Positions 1 to 4,524 of a stretch of DNA of 5,592 nt are shown here, piece by piece. Below the pieces are notes generated by a model, which saw only the letters and a program-made list of their open reading frames with translations, was not told the DNA's origin and ran no database searches. The stretch covers positions 1 through 5,592 of the forward strand of contig JACCSZ010000382.1 in the NCBI GenBank assembly GCA_013812695.1. Direction: 5' to 3'. The translations under genes were made by a program, and so were the position numbers. Numbering within the stretch: the first letter of the stretch is position 1; each line of letters starts with the position of its first letter. The DNA comes from Gemmatimonadales bacterium (GTDB lineage: Bacteria; Gemmatimonadota; Gemmatimonadetes; Gemmatimonadales; GWC2-71-9).

Positions 1-13
1 CCACGCGCGATGG

Positions 14-38
14 CGTCAAGTACTTTGTGGTACAAAGT
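14..38 (-). promoter_or_regulatory. Operator-like palindrome next to a -35-like box
   Basis: Positions 22-28 (ACTTTGT) and 32-38 (ACAAAGT) form a perfect 7-bp inverted repeat with a 3-nt centre. It is AT-rich in a very GC-rich background. On the minus strand it is followed at 19-14 by TTGACG, which resembles a -35 hexamer; the matching -10 would fall beyond the left edge. The layout fits a repressor operator overlapping or abutting a leftward promoter for the next gene, outside the window. It lies about 40 bp downstream of the mscL stop. A terminator is less likely, because the stem is AT-rich and no T-run follows. The cognate regulator cannot be named from the sequence. Confidence 0.4.
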
Positions 39-76
39 TGGCCTCGAACTCGCCCCGGGCTGCCCGTGCGATCCAC

Positions 77-514
77 TCATCCCGCGTGCAGTTCGGAGGT
101 GCACTCCGGGCACCGCGTGGCGCCCACCGGGATCGCCATCCGGCAGTAGGGGCAGTCCTTGGAGCTCGGGGCGGCGGTTAGCCGGTTGGCGGCGCGGACG
201 ATCACGAACACCGCGAACGCCGTGAGCAGGAACAGGATGACGCTGTTGAGGAATAGGCCGATGTTCAGCGTGACGGCCCCAGCGTTCTTGGCGTCGGCCA
301 GGGTGGCATAGGGGCCGGCGGCTTTGGCCCCCTCCTTGAGCACGACGAAGAGATTCGAGAAGTCGACGTTGCCGAGCAGCAGGCCGATTGGCGGCATGAT
401 CACGTCGTCCACGAGCGACTTGACGATGGCGCCGAACGCGACGCCGAGAATGATGCCGACCGCGAGGTCGAGCACGTTGCCGCGCAGCGCGAACGCCTTG
501 AACTCCTTGAGCAC
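77..514 (-). CDS. mscL: Large-conductance mechanosensitive channel MscL with C-terminal zinc ribbon
   Basis: MscL is a homo-oligomeric inner-membrane channel that opens under membrane tension and releases solutes during hypo-osmotic shock. The 145-residue product starts MLKEFKAFALRGNVLDLAVG, the family N-terminus. The first membrane helix spans about residues 15-44 (with DDVIMPPIG at its end) and the second about 84-108. Instead of the usual C-terminal helical bundle, the tail carries two CxxC pairs (Cys121/124 and Cys135/138), a zinc-ribbon pattern. The start is a GTG at 514-512, chosen because it fits the family N-terminus; AGGGCGG just upstream can serve as a ribosome binding site. The frame stays open to 697, but that part overlaps the oxidoreductase gene and does not look like MscL. 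The gene lies 113 bp downstream of the oxidoreductase, so it may be co-transcribed or have its own promoter; no convincing promoter is visible. The family call is very secure; the role of the zinc ribbon is unknown. Confidence 0.95.
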   Translation of the reverse strand: MLKEFKAFALRGNVLDLAVGIILGVAFGAIVKSLVDDVIMPPIGLLLGNVDFSNLFVVLKEGAKAAGPYATLADAKNAGAVTLNIGLFLNSVILFLLTAFAVFVIVRAANRLTAAPSSKDCPYCRMAIPVGATRCPECTSELHAG

Positions 515-607
515 GGTGCCGCCCTGGAGGAAGGTGGATGGAGGAACAGCGCACTGAGGATACAGCCGGAACGTAGCCTTCTGGAAGCGCGCGCGGGACG
601 CCGCGAT

Positions 608-627
608 CGCGAGCGGAGCGGCTCGCG
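608..627 (-). terminator. GC hairpin directly after the oxidoreductase stop codon
   Basis: CGCGAGC (608-614) and GCTCGCG (621-627) form a perfect 7-bp stem with a 6-nt loop, abutting the TAG stop (630-628) of the oxidoreductase. No T-run follows on the minus strand, so it is not a classical intrinsic terminator. It could be a weak or U-tract-less terminator, or an mRNA 3'-end stabiliser before mscL. Short GC stems also arise by chance in sequence this rich in GC. Confidence 0.35.
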
Positions 628-2163
628 CTACTTCACCAGCCCGAAAAACGCATGGAACGCCCGCTTGGCCGCCGGCGTCAGCTTGGTCCGCCGCCACGCA
701 TCCGCGGCCTTCCGGAACACCTCGCCCTGGGTCGGATACGGATGAATCGTGGCGCCGATCCTGGCCAGGCCGATGCCCGCCGTCAGCGCGACCGCAAGCT
801 CCCCGATCATGTCGCCCGCGTGCTCGGCGACGAGGGTGGCGCCGAGCATCCGGTCGCTCCCCGCTTCGAGGTGCACGCGCAGAAATCCCTCGGCCTGTCC
901 ATCCAACACCGCCCGATCCACATCGTGCATCGGCACGGTGATCGTCTGCACCCGGCGGCCGGCCATCTCCGCGTCGGCCTCGGTCATCCCCACGTGCGCC
1001 ACCTCAGGCGTGGTGAAGGTCGCCCACGGCATCACGAGCCGGCTGGCCTTGCCGCCGCCGATCCCGAAGAACAGCGCATTGGCCACCACGAGCCTCGCCT
1101 GCGCGTCGGCCGCGTGGGTGAACTGGTACCGGGAGCAAATGTCGCCCACGGCGAAGACGCGTGGGTTCGAGGTGCGGAGCCGGTCGTTCACCGTCACCCC
1201 GCGCCGGTCGTAGGAGATGCCGGCTTCCTCGAGGCCTAGGCCCTCGACGTTGGGTGCCCGGCCGACCGCGACGAGCAGCGCGTCCCCGGCGATCTCCTGG
1301 GTGCCCCCCAGACGCTCGACGTGCAGCACCTGCTCGCCCCGGCGCGTTTCGGCCCGCACGACCTTGGCCTCGTGCACGATCCGGACGCCGTGCGCCTCCA
1401 TGGCGCGCTCCACGATACCGGCCGCGTCGGCGCCCTCACGGGGGAGGACGTGGGCACCGCGGTCGACCAGCGTGACCTCCGAGCCGAAGCGCGCAAACGC
1501 CTGCGCCATCTCGCAGCCGATGGGCCCGGCACCCAGCACCACGAGGCGGCGCGGCAGCTCGGTGAGGGTGAAGATGGTTTCGTTGGTGAGGTAGCGAACC
1601 CCGTCGAGCCCCGGGATCGGGGGGGCCGCGGCCCTGGCGCCGGTCGCGATGACGGCGCGTCGGAACCGGAGCGTCCGACCGCCCACCACCACGGTGTCGG
1701 GCCCGGTGAACCCACCCTCGGCAAGGAACACATCCACGCCCAGCTCCCGGAAGCGCGCCGCCCCGTCCACCCGGCTGATGCCGGCCCGGAGCCGGCGCAT
1801 GCGCGCCATCGCCTCGCCGAAGTTCCCCGGACCGGCCACCCGGGGTCCGCCGAAAAGCCGGTGGGAGTCCGCGGCTGCCTGCCACGAGCGGGCCGCGCTG
1901 ATCACCGCCTTGGATGGCACGCACCCCACGTTGAGGCAATCGCCGCCCATCAGGTGTCGCTCGATCAGCGCCACGCGCGCGCCGAGGCCCGCGGCGATCG
2001 ACGCGCTCACCAGTCCGGCGGTGCCGGCGCCGATGACGACGAGATGATAGCGCTCACGCGGCTCCGGATTGACCCAGTCCGGCGGGTGAACGTTGGCGAT
2101 CAGCTCCTCGTTATACCGGTCGAGCGGTTCGACGCGGGCCGTCTCGCGGTCAGTGGTCGCCAT
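628..2163 (-). CDS. FAD-dependent pyridine nucleotide-disulfide oxidoreductase ('mercuric reductase'-like)
   Basis: This 511-residue flavoprotein belongs to the class I disulfide reductases (lipoamide dehydrogenase/glutathione reductase/MerA superfamily), cytoplasmic or membrane-associated. Visible in order: a 40-residue N-terminal extension containing VHPPDW and NPEP, which I recall as typical of this subfamily; the FAD dinucleotide fold GAGTAG (45-50); the redox-active disulfide GGDCLNVGCVPSK (Cys76, Cys81); the NAD(P) fold GAGPIG (211-216); the second FAD motif AVGDI (338-342); and the C-terminal dimerisation domain. At the site where lipoamide dehydrogenase has its catalytic His (HPTxSE), this protein reads PYPTQGE, with Tyr476 in place of His. 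It lacks the N-terminal metal-binding domain and C-terminal Cys pair of true MerA, so mercury reduction is not supported; the substrate is unknown. The ATG at 2163 overlaps the VTT gene by 14 bp. An AGGAGGTGA at 2184-2176 lies upstream with long spacing (about 12-15 nt), and a nearer GAAGG may also help. The overlap implies coupled translation with the VTT protein. Confidence 0.93.
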   Translation of the reverse strand: MATTDRETARVEPLDRYNEELIANVHPPDWVNPEPRERYHLVVIGAGTAGLVSASIAAGLGARVALIERHLMGGDCLNVGCVPSKAVISAARSWQAAADSHRLFGGPRVAGPGNFGEAMARMRRLRAGISRVDGAARFRELGVDVFLAEGGFTGPDTVVVGGRTLRFRRAVIATGARAAAPPIPGLDGVRYLTNETIFTLTELPRRLVVLGAGPIGCEMAQAFARFGSEVTLVDRGAHVLPREGADAAGIVERAMEAHGVRIVHEAKVVRAETRRGEQVLHVERLGGTQEIAGDALLVAVGRAPNVEGLGLEEAGISYDRRGVTVNDRLRTSNPRVFAVGDICSRYQFTHAADAQARLVVANALFFGIGGGKASRLVMPWATFTTPEVAHVGMTEADAEMAGRRVQTITVPMHDVDRAVLDGQAEGFLRVHLEAGSDRMLGATLVAEHAGDMIGELAVALTAGIGLARIGATIHPYPTQGEVFRKAADAWRRTKLTPAAKRAFHAFFGLVK

Positions 2164-2905
2164 GGTCGCCTTCGGTCACCTCCTGCAAGGCGCGGCGCGC
2201 GGTGCGGGTGACCAGCGTCGTGACGATGACGGTGGCGACGAGCCCCAGCGCCAGGACCCCGTAGTAGGCGGGGCCGCGCGGCATCGGCGCGCCGCCCGCG
2301 AGGCGCGCCACGTCACCCGCCACCTTCCCGTAATAGACGTACAGCAGGGTGCCCGGAAGCATCCCGATCGACGCCACGAGGTAGTCGGCGAAGCGGACGC
2401 GGGTGAGCCCGAGCGCGTAGTTGAGGAGGTTGAACGGGAACACCGGCGAGAGCCGGAGCAGGAAGACGATCCGTCGCCCCTGCGTGCCGATCGCGCGGTC
2501 GATGGCTGCGAAGCGCTCGTTCCCCGCCAGCCGGCGCTCGACGAAACCCCGCGCCAGGTAGCGGCTGACCAGAAACGCCGCCGACGCGCCGAGGGTGGCG
2601 GCGACGAGGACGAGCGCGGTGCCTTTGCCGAGTCCGAAGATCGCGCCGGCCGCGAGGGTCAGGAGCGAACCGGGCACGAACGCCACCGCGGCGATCGCGT
2701 ATCCCGCGACGAACACCACCGGGCCCCAGACGCCGAGCCCGTCCACCCAGGCGGAGAACGCCGGGATGAGCGCGCCGGCCTTGCGCCCCGCGATGACGAG
2801 CACCGCCACACCGGCGAGCCCCAGCAGCACGCGGGCGATCGGGAATTGCTTGGACGGGGCGGCGGCTTCGGGAGCTTGGGGATTCATCGCTCGAGCGTTC
2901 AGCAT
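2150..2905 (-). CDS. TVP38/TMEM64 family (VTT/DedA-like) membrane protein
   Basis: This integral inner-membrane protein of about 251 residues belongs to the VTT-domain (SNARE-associated/DedA-like) superfamily, some members of which are implicated in lipid scrambling or transport. Visible features: a short polar N-terminus, a first hydrophobic helix at about residues 23-41, the motif FVPGSLLTLAAG near 76-87 followed by a glycine-rich segment (FGLGKG), the family signature RLSPVFPFNLLNYALGLT (about 151-168), GMLPGT (about 181-186), and a last membrane helix near 213-232 before a basic tail ending GDHGDH. Two starts are possible: ATG at 2905, or ATG six codons later at 2887. Neither has a good ribosome binding site, and a CGCTCGAGCG palindrome occupies that position for the second. 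The frame stays open far upstream into the dioxygenase gene, but that part is non-homologous shadow and includes the inverted repeat. The 3' end overlaps the oxidoreductase. Since this domain is found fused to the same oxidoreductase elsewhere, the two products probably work together. Substrate unknown. Confidence 0.9.
   Translation of the reverse strand: MLNARAMNPQAPEAAAPSKQFPIARVLLGLAGVAVLVIAGRKAGALIPAFSAWVDGLGVWGPVVFVAGYAIAAVAFVPGSLLTLAAGAIFGLGKGTALVLVAATLGASAAFLVSRYLARGFVERRLAGNERFAAIDRAIGTQGRRIVFLLRLSPVFPFNLLNYALGLTRVRFADYLVASIGMLPGTLLYVYYGKVAGDVARLAGGAPMPRGPAYYGVLALGLVATVIVTTLVTRTARRALQEVTEGDHGDH
2154..2171. repeat. 9-bp tandem duplication at the VTT/oxidoreductase junction
   Basis: TGGTCGCCA (2154-2162) and TGGTCGCCT (2163-2171) are adjacent copies matching at 8 of 9 bases. 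In the VTT frame they encode the repeated GDH-GDH tail. In the other frame the ATG of the oxidoreductase (2163-2161) spans the junction of the two copies, so the start codon depends on the duplication. Confidence 0.6.
2176..2184 (-). promoter_or_regulatory. Strong Shine-Dalgarno-like site inside the VTT gene for the oxidoreductase
   Basis: On the minus strand the site reads AGGAGGTGA, close to a full anti-16S match, and ends 12 nt before the oxidoreductase ATG. The spacing is longer than usual but tolerable. It lies within the last codons of the VTT gene (Gln-Glu-Val-Thr), which supports translation of the oxidoreductase from 2163 as a separate polypeptide rather than by frameshifting. Confidence 0.55.
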
Positions 2906-2940
2906 GGTTGAAGTCGTTTCTGCTCCAGGGAAACGTATTC

Positions 2941-3027
2941 CTGTCATCCCGAGAGCGTAGCGAGGGATCTTCTCACCCTGCGCTCGAACCCGGCCCCAGG
3001 TATCCCTCGTTGCTCTCGGGCTGACAG
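2941..3027. repeat. Imperfect inverted repeat, probable dispersed intergenic (REP/MITE-like) element
   Basis: The left arm (2941-2968) starts CTGTCATCCCGAGAGC and ends CGAGGGAT. The reverse complement of the right arm (3002-3027) starts CTGTCAGCCCGAGAGC and ends CGAGGGAT. The arms match except for one substitution and a small length difference in the middle (GTAG versus AA), and are separated by a 33-nt spacer. Transcribed from either strand they would form a long stable hairpin. The element sits in the gap between the dioxygenase gene and the VTT gene, which is where such small non-coding repeats are usually found. The form TGTCATCCCGAG...GCGAGGGATCT resembles dispersed repeats I have seen in intergenic DNA of several high-GC bacteria. 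It could act as an attenuator or mRNA stabiliser for the downstream VTT-oxidoreductase pair. It carries no coding capacity or transposase. Confidence 0.75.
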
Positions 3028-3087
3028 CCGCGCTCACCAACGCCGCGTGGTCTGCACCGGTTCCCTTCCTCCGTCGTCGCACCCCCT

Positions 3088-4518
3088 CTACGCGGTTCCC
3101 GTCTTCGTCGGATGCCCGGCCGCGCTCCACTCCGCCAACCCCCCGCCATACAGACGGGCCGGTAGTGCGTGCGCGTGCAGGATCGACGCGGCGATGGCCG
3201 CACGCGCCCCGGTCTGGCAGTGCACCACCAGTGGCCGGCCGGCCGGGATGGTGTCCAGGCACTGCAGCAGCTCCCCCAGCGGGATGTTGGTACTGCCCGA
3301 GAGATGCCCGGCGTTCCACTCGCCGCGGCCGCGCACGTCGAGCACCGTCACGGCCTCGGCGCCCATCGCCTCGGCCAGCTCGGCCAGCCCGATCGCCCGT
3401 ATAGTCTGCAGCGGGCCCCGGGCGACCGGCCAGGTGTCGATCGCCTCGGCGCCGGCGCAGCCCACCACCCGATCGAGCCCGATCCCGGCGAGATCCCGCA
3501 CGAGCCCGTCGATGCCGTTGCTGGCCGGTTGGCCCGCGAGCAGGTAGAGATCGCGGTCGTACGGGAGCAGCGTGCCGGCCCAGGTCGTGAACGCCCGCCC
3601 GGCCGGGATGTTGATGGTCCCCGGCACCGCTCGACCCAAGTACTCGCGGGCCGGCCGGGTGTCCACCACGGTCGCACCGGCCGCGAGCGCGGAGGCCAGC
3701 GCGTCGGCATCCATCCGCGCGGGCGCGATGACGTCGCCCAATATCCGGGGGCCATCCCGATTGATCCGCTTCATCTCCGCGAAGTAGCGCGGCGGGTCGG
3801 GCTGTCCCGCCAGCACGGCGCGCGCGAACTCGTCCTCGTCGCGCATCGCGAACGCCCAGTTGAACCGCCGCTCGTACCCGAGCGTGGACTGCGGCACCGC
3901 ACCGAGCGCCTTGCCGCACGCCGACCCGGCGCCGTGGCCGGGCCAGATCTGGAGATAGTCGGGCAGTGCCGCGAGCCGCTGCAGCGACCGGAAGAGCTGT
4001 CGCGCCGCCGCCGCCATCGTGCCCGCCATGTGGGCGGCCCGCTCGAGCAGGTCGGGACGGCCGACATCGCCGACGAATACGAAGTCGCCGGTGAGCGCGC
4101 CCATCGGCTCGGTGGCCGCGGCGGTGTCGGTGACGAGGAAGGCGAGGTGCTCGGGCGTGTGTCCCGGCGTGTGCAGCACCCGGAGCTCGACCGCTCCGAC
4201 CCGGAAGGTCGCGCCGTCCGTCAGCAGCGCGGCGCCGTCCCGGGACGCGTACCGGTAGCGCCACCCGTCCCCGCCCTCATCGGAGAGAAGGAGGCGCGCG
4301 CCGGCGTGGCTGGCCAGCTCGCGGGCGCCCGAGACGAAGTCGGCATGGATGTGCGTCTCGGTCACGTGGGTGATGCGGAGCCCTTCGGCGGCAGCGGCAC
4401 ACAGGTACGGCTGGATGTCGCGGTTCGGGTCCACCACCAGCGCCTCACCGGTGGTTTGACAGCCGAGCAGATAGCTGGCCTGGGCGAGCGGCTCGTCGTA
4501 GAAGCGTCGAAAAAACAT
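3088..4518 (-). CDS. Persulfide dioxygenase-rhodanese fusion protein (CstB-like)
   Basis: This 476-residue cytoplasmic enzyme joins an ETHE1-type metallo-beta-lactamase-fold persulfide dioxygenase to two rhodanese domains. The dioxygenase converts low-molecular-weight persulfides plus O2 to sulfite and thiol; rhodanese moves sulfane sulfur between thiols and sulfite/thiosulfate. The dioxygenase (about 1-245) shows THIHAD (His56, His58, Asp60), HTPGH (His120), TGDFVF (Asp145) and PGHG (His195). By comparison with ETHE1, His56, His120 and Asp145 should bind the single iron. The stretch GAGSACGKALGA holds Cys201, at the position of a conserved Cys in CstB. Rhodanese domain 1 (about 265-365) keeps DTRPAREY but has AGQPASNG where the catalytic loop should be, with no Cys, so it is probably inactive. 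Rhodanese domain 2 (about 385-470) has DVRGRGEW and the loop HCQTGARA with active Cys434. The domain order and dead first rhodanese match staphylococcal CstB. The ATG at 4518 is 6 bp after the kinase stop and lacks a clear ribosome binding site, suggesting coupling. Regulation by sulfide is possible but no operator is seen. Confidence 0.94.
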   Translation of the reverse strand: MFFRRFYDEPLAQASYLLGCQTTGEALVVDPNRDIQPYLCAAAAEGLRITHVTETHIHADFVSGARELASHAGARLLLSDEGGDGWRYRYASRDGAALLTDGATFRVGAVELRVLHTPGHTPEHLAFLVTDTAAATEPMGALTGDFVFVGDVGRPDLLERAAHMAGTMAAAARQLFRSLQRLAALPDYLQIWPGHGAGSACGKALGAVPQSTLGYERRFNWAFAMRDEDEFARAVLAGQPDPPRYFAEMKRINRDGPRILGDVIAPARMDADALASALAAGATVVDTRPAREYLGRAVPGTINIPAGRAFTTWAGTLLPYDRDLYLLAGQPASNGIDGLVRDLAGIGLDRVVGCAGAEAIDTWPVARGPLQTIRAIGLAELAEAMGAEAVTVLDVRGRGEWNAGHLSGSTNIPLGELLQCLDTIPAGRPLVVHCQTGARAAIAASILHAHALPARLYGGGLAEWSAAGHPTKTGTA

Positions 4519-4524
4519 GTCGAC

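Noticed and set aside
22..38. Palindrome as an mscL transcription terminator
   Set aside because: The stem is AT-rich and short and is followed by TTGACG rather than a T-run; an operator fits better.
540..600. Sigma-70 promoter for mscL (TATCCT at 561-556 on the minus strand)
   Set aside because: The -10-like hexamer is imperfect and the best upstream -35 candidate matches poorly, so it is not distinguishable from chance.
77..697. mscL extended upstream to an ATG at 697
   Set aside because: The extra 61 residues overlap the oxidoreductase and do not resemble any MscL N-terminus; the GTG at 514 gives the family start exactly.
628..2163. Assignment as merA (mercury resistance)
   Set aside because: There is no metal-binding N-terminal domain, no C-terminal Cys pair and no other mer genes nearby.
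1321..2211. Long plus-strand open frame opposite the oxidoreductase
   Set aside because: Its composition (His/Arg/Gly/Ala-rich) is typical of antisense shadow frames in high-GC genes, while the opposite strand encodes a motif-complete enzyme.
2093..2911. Plus-strand open frame opposite the VTT gene
   Set aside because: Its Arg/Glu/Asp-rich low-complexity translation is the antisense of membrane-protein codons; it shows no recognisable domain.
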